DNA of 64,000 nt, taken from Platerodrilus igneus. Its lineage: Eukaryota > Arthropoda > Insecta > Coleoptera > Lycidae. A program made the translations under genes and the position numbers. The notes below the pieces were generated by a model. It saw only the letters and a program-made list of their open reading frames with translations, did no database searches and had not been told where the DNA came from. Positions 21,596 through 33,687 of the stretch are shown piece after piece (the stretch's first letter is position 1; every line of letters starts with the position of its first letter). The DNA is taken from assembly GCA_036346225.1 (NCBI GenBank), contig JARFIW010000003.1:6111501-6175500 (forward strand). Reading direction: 5' to 3'.

Positions 21596-24099
21596 TCACT
21601 TCTGCATCATTATAAATCACCACAAAACTAAAGCATTTTTTAAAAATGCCGCGCATTGGATATTATTTGTGGAATCTTGGATTATCATATTACTATTTGA
21701 AGCTGTTTTCAAATATCTGATGTGTTGATATTGCTTTGTAGAGTGTCTATGAATGCTGATGCTTTATAATCTCTGGATTATTACATATTAATTAAAAAGT
21801 TTCTTTAGACATCTATGTAAACTAGAAGTTTGATAATATGTAAATGAAAATAAGTAGGTAGAGCGCATTGTAACGCCGCTTTGTGTGTTTTTTAATAACG
21901 GCGTTTTGACGCCGATTCATCCATTTACCATAATAATTAATGTCTTAATTGATTAAGTACCTGGTACTGGAATTTATCATTCAGTCCTGAAGTTCGTTTC
22001 ATTTTTAAAAACCTAAAGGAGTTGGTACATTTCTTCTATTCGCTTGTTTAAAACGTAGAATATATCACGTGAATTTCCCAAGTGCGCCCAGAACAACTGA
22101 ATATACGGTGGAAAATATCAGCGAAAGGCAGAATAAAACTTTTCAAAGGTATATCTAAAGTTACACCGTTAAGGAACGCAGCGCGGCACATTTACCCTCG
22201 CTCGTTGGCTAATATACGTGTACGTTTCAGCAGGAAACTCGCAATTTTAGCAATACATTTCACAATTAAGGTGTTGGTTGAGAATTTATATCCTGGCAAT
22301 TGGAGCCGTTGCGATATCTTCAGCGAACTAAGTTTCTGTGCTTCTTGTGCCGCTTTGCAAAGCACATCGATATGGGAGAACTAAAAAGCAATTTACATAG
22401 CCTTTGGGAATAGCACGTGCGTGTAAATTTAAACTATTTGCAGGAGAAATGAGCTGCATGTTTGAAAAGTTTTTAACAAAAGGACTATCTGCATACTGGG
22501 AAACTTGAATAAGTGAGTTGAAATGCATTAGAATGTCAACGACGCGCAGTCGGCTATCGATTTTGTCTGTCTGTGAAATTCAGATTTGCTGAAGTAAGAA
22601 TTTAAGTGTAAGGGCAAATTTAATTTGCAAGAGAAATCTACTAATTACGCATAAATATTGACGAAGGTTGTTTTGAAAAGTTCTACCCGTATAACAAGAT
22701 ATTAACGTTTTCAACCCGGCTTGACGGTTTATTTAGCGTGCGTTAAATATATTAGAGTAATTACGCGTTCGCTTTGTTGTGCGATGCTGAATTGGTATTA
22801 TTTGTTTTTTAATTGTTGAGTACTTAGAGAAAATAAAACTTCTCAAGGTTCTCCGTTATAAGCGTATGCTGATCACGTAGAATATTTCCAGTAATATAGA
22901 TAGATTTTAGATAGGCTATATTTAATCAAGGATAGCTGAAACTGCGAGAATAGTGACCACTATTTAATAGCACAGTAAAATGCGGTATGAAGATAAAAAG
23001 ATAAAAAATGAAAATTGCTCAAATTAAATATATGTAATTAAGAAAGGTCAATACAGGGGAGAAGATAAAGAAGATTAGATAGTAGAATAGTTTAAGTTGG
23101 TGATAACACTGATACGCGTTAAGTGAACCATGCCGATTTCAATTATTGGATAATCAGTTTTCATTTCTTATATCTAATAAATCTATTATTTTTTGTATAA
23201 AAGTATGTAATTCCCCTTGTTTCCTGAGTCCAGTTCTGTGCATGTTATAAATTATTAGTTATATTGTAGGCTTACAATGACTTTAGTATGTATAAATACG
23301 TTAAGATACCCTAGGAAGTTTTCATCGTCCTCGAGGAATGTACTGTGAACACGCATTATCGAAGTGTCGATGTTTTCTATTCCAATTTGTTGTAAGGAAT
23401 CGACCAATTTGAATAAGCCAATCCCCGCGGAGTAATAAATAAACGTTGAAACGATGGAGATAATTTACATGAACCTAAATTCATAACTTCAGTACCGGAA
23501 ATTAACGAAAGTGGTTGTTCTTTTCGAAGTGCCGTTCCCGTGGGTGTCTTCTATATGATGCTCATTATCTCTCCAACTTTTTTTACCTTTTCCTTAGTTC
23601 ATTACCGTTAACACAGGCAAGCAACACGTCATAAATCTACAGAAAACCGGACAACCATAACCCTTGAGAAATTGGTTCCGTTACAAGAAGCCATTAGCTG
23701 TAAGTGTTTTACTAATTTAGTGAAATTTAGGTAATAATTTGCACAATTAAACTGAAATTATTCATTAAGTGGGAGGTACGTGTCGCAGCACATCGAAAAA
23801 CTGTCACGCTTTTAACAAAATGGCATTTAAGGAAGCTCGTCTTATATTAGAAACTGAAAATTATGTAATTAGTAAAGAATCGATAATTCATAATATTTGA
23901 GTTTTAACAGAATATGTAGGGAAGTATAAAAGAATGACAGCTGATGAAGTAGTAAGTGAAAACATCAAATTGAAAAAGATTGTGTTGGCATTGTAACTGA
24001 ATGAATGTAAAGTACTTGCACAAAGGAATTTGCACATCATTATGGCAGACCCTATACAGCTCATCAAATATTTACAAATCTATAAAAGAAGGAAACGAA
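21596..24099. other. Non-coding DNA
   Basis: Scanned on both strands. An open frame at 22082-22384 (+) has no recognisable domain. Confidence 0.4.
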
Positions 24100-24205
24100 T
24101 AAAAGCGAGGTACACACACGCGCTCGCACGCGCGATCTACATTTTACCTCTCATCCAAACGAGTAGTCACACGCGAACCAACTAAATCACGCGGCCGCCC
24201 TTGTG
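24100..24205 (-). mobile_element. SINE fragment, copy 3
   Basis: CGCTCGCACGCGCGATCTAC and TTTACCTCTCATCCAAACGAG match the body of the SINE at 2150-2375. The tRNA-like head is not clear. Confidence 0.5.
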
Positions 24206-26578
24206 AGGTACCCCGCTAAAAATTCTGTTTTGAGAAAGTACCGAAAACCTCGTCAGTATTAACAAGAATGATTACCGACTAACTCAGTGGGGCGGGTGGT
24301 GTAAGTGTTTGAAGAGGGTCCCGGAATGTTATCGTGTCTTAAAGATGTCTTAATCGGGAATTATCTTGGACACCACCTAATCTCAAAATACAGGGCGTTA
24401 CAGGGAAGAAAAAGCCTTAGAGGAAATAACAAGAGGATGCCAAAATTTGAGATCAGGTAAGTAATTCTGATATAAAATGCACACGAGAAATAATCGAATG
24501 CACTAATGCTAAAACCAACTTAAAATAAACGTTATGATAAAGACGCAAATATACCTATTTAAAAACTACTAGCTGAAATGGAAGGTTTCTAAAATTAAAA
24601 ATTCAATTACCTGAATTTTAATCACGCCTCTAGGTAATTCCAATATAATTTATTTCAAGGCTGGAACTATTACTTACAGTAGATGTGAAAAACGCCAATA
24701 TAAAAGTCTACTCTATTACACAGTTATGTTTCAATGTTATTATACAATTATGCTATCATCACAAGTACAAGAGAAACAAATTTAAGCAAAAATTAAAGAT
24801 CATATCAAAGATTATTTACCTTAATGGTAAACGTTTCCGGCAAACAAAATTAGTACCTGAATTCCTAACTTAATAACAAGAATGTACTGTGGGTACGTTT
24901 ATAAATGTATACATTTAAATAGAAAGAAATATTCATTCATTTAGAGTTATCTTGATTGTAGTTTCATTAATACCTGCAGTGATTTTTGAAGGCAGATAAC
25001 CCGTAAATAACTAATAGACTCTTTTGGGCGTATTTTGGTTTGTCCAGATTTAACTGGGACTTCGACAGGAAAAATAAATATCCGGAATCAAATTGCTTTT
25101 GTCCAACATAAAGTTGTCGATTTAATGGGAACTAACGTGTTCATAAAATTAAAAGCAACTGAATTGGTAGGATATTGTCTGAACTTCGATGAGCAACTGC
25201 CTTAATGAGTTCGATGCCTTCTTCAAGGTTAACTAACCTGCTCCAGTTACATGTTATTTCTTTGCATATTAAAGACAAAGTGCTCTATAAGAAGTTCTTT
25301 CTTCCATAAAACAATTCAAGATATTATCAGCAGAATTCAGACAGATGAATTAAGACTGCAAATTGAAATTACTCTGTGACGTTTTTCTATATCTAATATA
25401 TTTAATGTTATCTTACCTGAAACTTTTTTTGGACTCGGAGAAGGGGATTTTCCATTTTTTAAATCAGAACAATTTTGCATGTGAATGTCTTCGTGCCAAG
25501 ACGATAAGGTCATATGCGTCAGCGCGACACATCGTTAATCAAAACAAATGTATAATAAAACAGTAACAATTTTAGAATACAAATTACCATGCTACCATCC
25601 TTAAGCTTAAAAGGAGCCATAATGAATTTGGCAACTTTTGAGTGTGAACAACATAAAATACAAAAATACCCCTCCTTTAGATCAAGGATACATGTAACCT
25701 AAAAATTATATTTCTTAAAGGAAATAACCGAACCCTTATTGATAAGATTTACCAATGCATAAACTATTAAATTGAATTATGATTATAACGCTTTCAAAGA
25801 ACGTCACAAAATGATAAGGAGTTAGAAATTTGACTAAAAATGAACAGCATATTAAATGTGACATAGGCGAACAAGTAATTATAGGAGATGAACTACAGCA
25901 ATCAACTGGCCGAACCAACATCTTCCTTTAATTTAACTTTATCTCAGTTTTTAGGTTCATTTTCTTTCTACTGTTGCAAGGTTCACCTCAATTTATGATG
26001 CGTATTTGGAATTATAAATTGTGTTAATAGTCTTTTTTTATCATGCTCTACCGATGACCACCACTTAGTGGTTTAAATACGTAATTAGATTTTCGGAATA
26101 TTAATGTGGCGAAGGATTTGTTTTTGCATCTAGATTTATACTATTTTATGGCCGTTTTTGAACTACTTTTAATTACGTTTTTAAAAAATACTAAAATTGT
26201 TCCAGCTTTGGTTAATTTTACAATAGAATACTTAATTTATAACCAAAAACTGGCAACTGGAACTTTGTGATGTCTATGTTAATTACTTGCGCATCGATAA
26301 TTATTTTGCCATTTAGTTTTTGAAAATACAAATTGTTTTTACAGTTTTAATTCAACATAACTATAATCAAAATGCAAAATGCACTATACTGTAAGTTTGT
26401 ATTTTGTATGTGCTTTCTTTGATACGGTTATAATGTTTATTTTTGTTGTAGTTCCTTTATGTTGTGCTAGATATTACACAACTATAACTTCCTGTTTGCT
26501 ATTACTCTTTGGTACCAACTCGTTTCTGTATGTTCACTTTTTCTTAGAACATTCTTCATTTAAAAACGCCCTAATACA
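24206..26578. other. Non-coding AT-rich DNA
   Basis: Nothing recognised. Short open frames here show no domain resemblance. Confidence 0.4.
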
Positions 26579-27155
26579 CAGGGTGCTCTAAATATCATGT
26601 GCTTACAGAAGGGTGTGATTCTTTGACGTATTTCACGACTAAAAATTCATTTAAACACAAATCCGCAAACGCTTTTTTACCGGTTTATAGGACGTTGAAA
26701 TTTCAATTTTTTTAAAAATTTTTCTTTATAGCTCCTGAAGTTTTTGAGTTACTCAGATTAAATTTGGGATATAGGTCAAAGGTTGCATAATTTGCCATGT
26801 CAAATGGTTGTGAGAATTGACCGGGTGATATTTTGTTAAGACTCACGCTCCCCTTTCTCCCCCTGAACTGTTTCGAGGTGCACAGCTGGTAGATTGTAAA
26901 ACACAAAAGGAAGTGTCTGTTTTATTTAGAAACTTTTTGGTTTCTTGCAGTTTTTCGCACCTGCAATTGTTATTGAGGAAAAAAATAAAAACTGTTTTCT
27001 AGAAATCATTAGATAAAATTACAATTTTTGAAATCTCTGGTGTTTTTATTAATTTTGACAGTTCGCATTTGAAATCGTAACTTGTATATCTGCATATGTT
27101 TATAAAATGAAAGGTTCAAATTGTAAACTGTAAGGTGTAGAAGTGTTTTATACTC
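26579..27155 (+). repeat. Long left TIR
   Basis: Landmarks shared with the right end are CTAAATATCATGT at the tip, TTTAGAAACTTTTTGGT, CAGTTTTTCG.ACCT, TTTTTATTAATTTTGACA and GTTTATAAAAT. Shared landmarks along the whole length make the arm pairing secure. Confidence 0.88.
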
Positions 27156-28158
27156 TTTATAAAAAAGTTTCAGCGACAGTTGAAAGTGACCTTCTACAAC
27201 CCTCATACATGGTCTCACTCTTTTCTCATTGATTTCCGTGCGTTTCGAACATCCCCGGCGTATTTTTTAATGTTTCCAATGTATCTATTATTTCATTTTG
27301 TAACTCATCAACGATATGCACAGATGTTGTAAGTACTAGAGATTTCAGATACCTCTGTAGGAAATCATATACGTTACTTAAATCAGGGGACTTTGAGGGT
27401 CCATGACTGAGGTCTATCCCGTCCTGTTCACTTGTTCTCATACACTTTATTTAAATACTCCCGAGCAAAAATCAAAAAATGTGTTAGGACGCCAGCGTTC
27501 TTATACCACATTTGATTTCTCGGCAAAAGATGTAAGTCTTTGAGTATTTCTCAGGCAATTCGTGTTGCAAAAATGTCTGTATGAGTGACCAGTAAGCCTA
27601 CCAGACAGAAAGAAAGAAGCAATCAAATGATCTTCAATTATATCACCACATACATTTAATGAGAACTGCTCTTAAAAATACGTGTCTACAATTCTGTGTG
27701 AATTTTCAGTCCATATGTGAGCGTTGTGAAAACGTATAATGGAATTCCTTGAAGAATTGCCCCGTCTGTGAAAAGGGGTTTACTGCTAGGCGATTATGGT
27801 ACCACTGGCAGAAATTAATCCTTAAAGAGAAATCTCGAGGAAGGAGCGCCTGCACTCTTTGTGTGGTAAGGGCATAGCAGAGAAGCACGCAGTATACGCC
27901 AAGCAACTTGATGACTAGTATTTAAATGTCACCGACTTTTTTTTTATTCTGGATTTTTTCTATTTTATTTAGAACAGCTTCTTCGATCTGTGGTGTTCTA
28001 ACAGTACGCGATTTACCTACATCACTAGTGTTTTTATTCAAAGTTCCAGTTGCTACAAGATGCCTATGAATATCCGAAAATACTCGTTGATCAGGTATCA
28101 TTCTATTGGGATAGCGCTCCACGTACATTCCTAAGACCATAGACAAAGTACATCTCAA
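27009..28158 (-). pseudogene. Mariner/Tc-type transposase, broken
   Basis: The minus strand from 28158 starts with ERYPNRMIPDQRVFSDIHRH and GKSRTVRTPQIEEAVLNKIE (DNA-binding helix-turn-helix). It continues with QRVQALLPRDFSLRINFCQW, then in other frames FTDGAI (first Asp, about 27757-27772), NAHIWTENSHRIVDTYF, EQFSLNVCGDIIEDHLI and AEKSNVV. It ends with SPDLSNVYDFL (third Asp), YLKSLVLTTSVHIVDELQNE and NTPGMFE. The second catalytic motif (usually MWFQHDGAPAHF) is altered: the Asp appears lost (KNAG). Several frameshifts and stops confirm a dead gene. Its last part overlaps the left TIR. Confidence 0.86.
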
Positions 28159-28194
28159 CCGTTACAGAATTCGTAAAATTTGGCATTGTTATGA

Positions 28195-28753
28195 GATTAT
28201 AACTAGTATTTAAAACACTTGTATACCTTGCAGTTTACAACCTAAATCTTTAATTTTATAAACATATACAGACACAAGTTATGATTTCATAATGAAATGT
28301 CAAAATTAATAAAAACAAAAGATTATTCACAGTATAGCCAGAGCCTAGTAGACAATTTAAAAAAAAGTTTTATCTAGCGATTTACAAAAATTTGTTTCCT
28401 CAATTATGGTCCTAGGTACGAAAAAACTGTAAGAGACCAAAAAGTTTCTAAACAAAACAGAAAATTCATTTTGTATTTTAAAATCTACAAGCGCTGCACT
28501 GCAAAAAAAGTTCCTAGTGAGAAAGGGAGACATGCTTAATGATGTAAACCGCATAACTTAACCTATATTCAAAATTTGTTCTAAGTATATCAAGAACTGT
28601 AGGAACTATAAAGATAAACTAAAAATCTTGAAATTTCAATACCATATACGGTAACGAAGCGTTTGAGGCCCTAAGTTTATTTGAATTTTTAGTCTTGAAA
28701 TAAGCCAAAGAATTACATCCTTCCATATGTACATGATATTTAGGAGCACCCTG
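28195..28753 (-). repeat. Long right TIR
   Basis: Reverse complement matches 26579-27155. The tip is intact and followed by TA at 28754-28755. Confidence 0.88.
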
Positions 28754-28755
28754 TA

Positions 28756-30334
28756 TAATAAAATGTACGTGATCTACCGTTACCGAAACGTATCTCTTCA
28801 ATTCTTCATGTTTCTTAAACCATTGTATTATGATATTATTTATTTTAAAACAATATCGATAGCTTTGACCAACCACTTTTTCCCGAATTACCGAAATCAG
28901 TAGATAATTGAATTTAATGTAGTGTATTTGTTCTTGATGCTCAAGTGTTACAGTAAATAGAAATACTCTTGGGGCGGTGTCACATAGCGATCTTTTATCA
29001 TTCATAGCTTTTAACGGCGAGTATTGCTAGCGCTAGAAGTAACCGCCAATTCTAATGGTACAAAATTTCAGCATGATTGTAATATTGGAAAGGCAAGGAT
29101 GTCGTGTGACGAAATCGCTAAATTCTGTACTAAATATTTTTCAGCTCATTTACCGTTTTCATCTGTCTGTCGTTTTTACCATCGTAATAATTTATTGTCT
29201 ACAGTTTAGTAACTTCAACAGGAATTTGGCTTTTCTCTAACGTAGCAAATTGACCTAACACTTCATTAAATGTCTTATAAAACTGCAATGTTCAGATAGC
29301 TCTCTAGGGGTGAACTTGACGAAATTTTGTCTCGAAACTAATATAATATATTTGTAGATATTCTAGAACTATACAACTGATTCAGTTATTTAAATTTCTG
29401 GCGATACTGTTTGCGGTAAACAGGGGACACTCCGATAATTGACATTTGTGTATTTTACACGGAATAAATGCTCCTGAATTTTATTTTCAGGATTTTATTT
29501 TCGCCACTATTTACGTTACACTACATGAGCCGCATACTAATATTGTTGAAATGTACTCTAATGATTAATTGATTTTGTTTTTCCCAAGAGATTTTTGTAC
29601 GAATTTTGTATTTTAGTATGATGGTGCCATTTGGTTACGATATATATTAACTAATTTATTCCAGCTACTGTGCAGCTATGTACATTTGTCAGTAGTCAAG
29701 CTTTTTAGTTTTAACTTTCTATAAATTACTATTTACAAAATTTATAATATAGTATCCTGTAGTTCTTGAAGAAACAAATTATGCGCTTTTATGCTTATTG
29801 GAAAACGTTTACCTAATACAAATTGATAGGCATAAAATCATGTAACCAACCAACTGTGGTGCATATACCTATTGAGTAACCAGCTAATTACATTTTCTTT
29901 CTTAGAAATAAACAAGTCACTTTATGATAACCTATTGCTTTCCTGTCGTGGATACTCGACTATTGCGAATTTCAATTTTAACTTCATTAGTAAGACTGGC
30001 AGTGCCATCTGTTGTTAGAAATTTACCTGGAATAAATTATTAACAGGAAGAAATAAAACATAATACAACTCATTTTGTAATCTTTAAATAAATTTTAGTT
30101 AAATATTATTAAATTGACTTACTAACAAATAGAGGCTCATTACTAGTCTTTTTAAAACACTAAAATATATTATATTCTACTTAACGTAAACAGAAATTTA
30201 TAAAAGGTTGTTACCAAAAAATGTTCAATTATTAACAAAAGCGTTCAAAAGGTACCATTAATTACTGCAAAAGTCTAAAATGTTCAAAAATAACACATTA
30301 ATCTTTCAATCGTCTGAATAAACTTCAGTTTCAC

Positions 30335-30337
<3 letters not shown>
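28756..30337. other. Non-coding AT-rich DNA
   Basis: An open frame at 28619-29005 (minus) runs from here into the right TIR and matches nothing. No gene can be supported. Confidence 0.45.

Positions 30338-30389
<52 letters not shown>
30338..30389. repeat. (TA)n microsatellite at the left edge of the LTR array
   Basis: Pure TA run that ends exactly where the first LTR begins, so the array's left boundary lies in a TA tract. Confidence 0.95.
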
Positions 30390-30392
<3 letters not shown>

Positions 30393-31784
30393 TCATATTT
30401 AGACCAGGGTAGAAAATTAAATAATCACATCAAATAATTTTAATCACCGTGTATAAGGAATTTCATTAAATAATACGCGTTATTAAAACCATGAAGCATA
30501 AATAAACTCGGTTGTTTCAGTAAAAATAAGAAATTTAAATTATTTATAAGACGAAGCAGTAGTGAAAAGCTCTGCGTGTAATGTAATTATTCCTAAACAA
30601 AGAGAAATTACGTGCAAAGTTTATATTAATTAACTCTATTTAAGTAACCGGTAGTAAAACAAAGTGTACCTATAATAATTAATATTTAAGTTGTATTCGC
30701 TAAAAATGAAAAGGATAGAAATCAATTTTAATTGGAGTTAATTAAACCGTTAATAACATATAATACCTATAGAAACTTGTAAAAACCCAAGATTAAAATA
30801 CCACGGATTAAAGCTCTGAGAATTAATATTATGTTGAACACCTGCGTAGTTTAAATAACACATTCGGCGTAAATTTTGCAGATAATTAATGTTTCAAAGA
30901 ATCTTGGGAAAACGTCGCATAATAGTTACGAGAATTGCTAAAGCTGGGTATTTCACACTCCATGTGGACTAAAATAATCGATAATAAAGAATATCAAGTT
31001 GCACCAATAAGAACACGGTAGAGAAGGAAAGAGAAAATGCGTCAAGCAAAGACACATATTGTAGAAGGCGGGATTTAAGCAACGTCACGGGGGTCACAAT
31101 TGGTTAAAAATAGGATGCAAATATCAGAGGTAGAACAACAATTTCTGTACAAAATCAATTAGTTTTTCTCGGACATGCTTGCGTGCCGTGTGGAAATTTT
31201 CTGAGATTTGAATGGGGCGAGTGAAAATTCGTAAAAATCGACGCGTGAGCGGCAGACTGGGAACATGGCATGAGAAATTCGTTAGAATTACCCGTTTTGG
31301 GGAACAGACCGATAGACAGGCTTTTTGCTATATATACCGAGATGAATATAAACAAGCTCTCTTAGACTTTTGACGATTCGATGCGTTAAAAGCTCGTACA
31401 TACGCGACTTGATTAAAGATGGTAAACCGTGCGTTTTAGTTTGATTAAATAATTTAAAGTTTGCTAGTATATTTTAGTGATTCAAAATAGCTTGTTATTT
31501 ACGTGCTAACATGAATGTACTTCAGTGCACTTAGATACAAGGTAATAAAATTTAGTTTCACTGTACCAATCAGCAAAATTTACAACGACGAATGTATACA
31601 CAAAAGTAGGCAGTTTTGGCGTATATTGGTGACAGAAGCATGAATTCTTTGCGATTTTTCGGGGGTGTTAATAATTAAATGGTTCAAATACGTGTCTGGA
31701 TCCATGAAACAAGGGTCAGATAAACACAGATGAGTTCCGAAAAGGGCCAGTACCTGCAGATAATGAGAAGATTCACAGCATTCT
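30390..31784 (+). mobile_element. LTR copy 1 of the Gypsy-type element
   Basis: 1395 bp, starting TACTCATATTTAGACC. It matches 42931-44308 (1378 bp) and 53802-55222 (1421 bp) almost base for base, differing mainly by indels. A TATA-like box (GCTATATATACC, 31327-31338) precedes the likely transcription start. The LTR is followed directly by a primer-binding site. No protein is encoded. Confidence 0.9.
31327..31338 (+). promoter_or_regulatory. TATA-like box in the LTR
   Basis: GCTATATATACC occurs at the same LTR position in the preserved copies, about 0.45 kb before the LTR end. Confidence 0.5.
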
Positions 31785-31804
31785 TGGCGACCACAACGTG
31801 AGGG
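31785..31804 (+). promoter_or_regulatory. Primer-binding site, tRNA-Arg-like
   Basis: TGGCGACC begins directly after the LTR. TGGCGACC..GTGA is the form expected for a tRNA-Arg primer, as in the mdg1/412 group. The 55223 copy keeps TGGCGACC. Confidence 0.6.
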
Positions 31805-31925
31805 CTCGAGTTCCAAATAAAATTTTTGTTATTTTATTCCAGGAAACTGGCGATCTGAGAGAGAGAGTTTCTGTTTGTGGATAAACTTAAGAGTATTTTA
31901 GAGTGTGTGAGAGTGATTTGAACGT

Positions 31926-33202
31926 ATGCAGAGAAAGGAGTGGTTAAGGAGTCAAGGAGTGGAAATTGGAAGTGACGATAGTGCATTGTGTGAAAAAAAT
32001 TCGAAAATGGAAGAAGCTGGAGGCAGTAGAGATCAGTCGAGGACGGAATCAGGGGATCAAGGAAACGAGATTATGATGAGAATGCTAGAGGAAATGAGAT
32101 CGAGTAGGGAAGAAGCTAATAGGAAGTTTGAGGAGATTAGAGAAATGAGTGCTGAATCGAATAGGAAAGTTGACCGAATGAATGAGACATTAACAGGAGT
32201 TAGGGAAACCCTAAGTGAGAAAATAGATAAGACGAATAAAGAAGTTTCAGAATTTAAAAATAGTCTTACCGTAAAGATGGGGAAGTTGAAAATAGGGTTG
32301 ATAAAATGAGCGTGATATTACAGGTCTTCGACAGGAAATGGGACATTTAAGGTCCGAAGTACGCATTTTTGTGAAGAAGAGATTAATGTAAAATGACTGA
32401 AGTAACGGACTCATGTAGGGATCAGTTAGGCCGGGTAGAACGCGAAGTTAGTAGTATTAAATACAACATGTCAAATTTAACGGGGGATGGTCCCAGATTT
32501 TCTACAGGTGGAGTATCATTGGACCAACACATGAAGTTTTATGGCGATAACAGGGTAAATCCACAAATTTTTATTAATAGTGTAAGAAATCTAGTGGGAA
32601 ATTTATGTGACGAACAGACTAAACTAAATACGATAAAGGCTTTATTAAAAGACAATGCGGAAGCGTGGTACAATTTAGTAGGACAGGACATAGACACGTA
32701 TCAGGACTTTGAAAACAAATTTTTACAACATTACTGGAGTGATCACAAACAGGATCAGATTAGGGACGACTTGATTACAGGAAAATTTAAGGGAGAGTTT
32801 GCAGGTTCTAGGGAGCAATATGCCATCCGCAAATACAGTGTGGCCAAACAACTGAATCCACCATTGACGGACAGACAGATTATCAAGTACCTATCACGAC
32901 ATTTTGAACTGGAAATTAGACAACACGTGGCCTTACAAAACATCACAGAACGGGAGACATTTTTAGAGTATTTGCAGAGATATGACGATGTATGTGTAGG
33001 ACGGACAAGAGAGATACGAGAACGAAACGTTAACACAGTTAGGTTTGACAACAGGACACCGAATTATCCGAGACGGCCTGACTACAACAGAAATTTTCGA
33101 CCGAATTGGGAACGACGAGGACAGGAATACAGAAGTAATAGTGCGACTAGGGGACCGACGCCAAGACCTAGTTACACCGACAGAACAGTTTACCGGAAGT
33201 AA
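31926..33202 (+). pseudogene. Gag polyprotein of Gypsy-type element, split
   Basis: Two open frames carry it. The first (31926-32309, 127 codons) is charged and heptad-like (EEMRSSREEANRKFEEI), so probably a coiled coil for particle assembly. After a stop near 32310 and a shift, the second (32393-33202, 269 codons) is the capsid-type Retrotrans_gag domain: MKFYGDNRVNPQIFINSVRN, then NAEAWYNLVG, TYQDFENKFLQHYW and FAGSREQYAIRKYSVAKQL. The tail is Arg/Asn-rich (NYPRRPDYNRNFRPNWERRG). I see no CCHC zinc knuckle. A heavily eroded second copy lies at about 44380-45420. The break may be natural or a consensus error. Confidence 0.85.
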
Positions 33203-33438
33203 ACAGGACTGTGACCAGCACGCCGAATAGAGACAGGGACACGGATATTAACACGAGGAGGACGTACGCACAGGTTGTAGAAGGACAACCAGGACCAAGC
33301 ACGGAAAACAGGATGAGACAGGATTTTTAGAACGTGACAGACCACTAGATTTCTGTGTAAATGTATACGAACATCCACGTGAATTTTTCAAAATTGAGGA
33401 GGAAGTAGAGCCAGAAACTGAGGAAAATTATGTTTGCC

Positions 33439-33687
33439 AATTATTAATTTAGAAATTTTGAGAATAATGTAGAAGTATTACTTGATACAGGGGCAGAGGC
33501 GAGTTTAATATCGGAGGAATTCGTCAGCAAAATTAGGGATAAGGTTTGTGATAGAATTATGCCTATAAAGCGTAGTCATTTAGTAGCTCCAAATAAAAAG
33601 AAGTTTGCTGTAGTAAATAGTGTTGTGGTGCTTAGGATAGATATAGGAGGTTTAAGCTGTGAACAGGAGTTTGTAATAGAGAAGTTG
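33439..33687 (+). pseudogene. Retroviral-type aspartic protease fragment
   Basis: VEVLLDTGAEASLISEEF carries the protease catalytic triad D-T-G, with the Asp codon at 33484-33486. It continues with SHLVAPNKKKFAVVNS and IDIGGLSCEQEFVI. Homology to the element ends abruptly at 33687, inside a Val/Ile codon run. The rest of the protease (VPGLKFQSILGVDCM) resumes at about 41634. It is also present uninterrupted at 52270-52520. Confidence 0.85.

Larger units (their letters stand above)
26579..28753 (-). mobile_element. Mariner-type transposon with long inverted termini
   Basis: 2175 bp. Both ends begin CAGGGTGCTC.TAAATATCAT, and TA follows at 28754-28755. The inverted match continues inward for about 560-580 bp on each side (26579-27155 against 28195-28753), with scattered changes and indels. 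The centre holds a decayed transposase on the minus strand. Mariner and Tc1 TIRs are commonly tens of bases up to about 200, so these are long. Confidence 0.88.

Noticed and set aside
22082..22384. 100-codon plus-strand frame
   Set aside because: Arg/Lys-rich but without any recognisable motif; most likely chance.
28619..29005. 128-codon minus-strand frame
   Set aside because: Its C-terminal part is the right long TIR of the mariner-type element, and the rest matches nothing.
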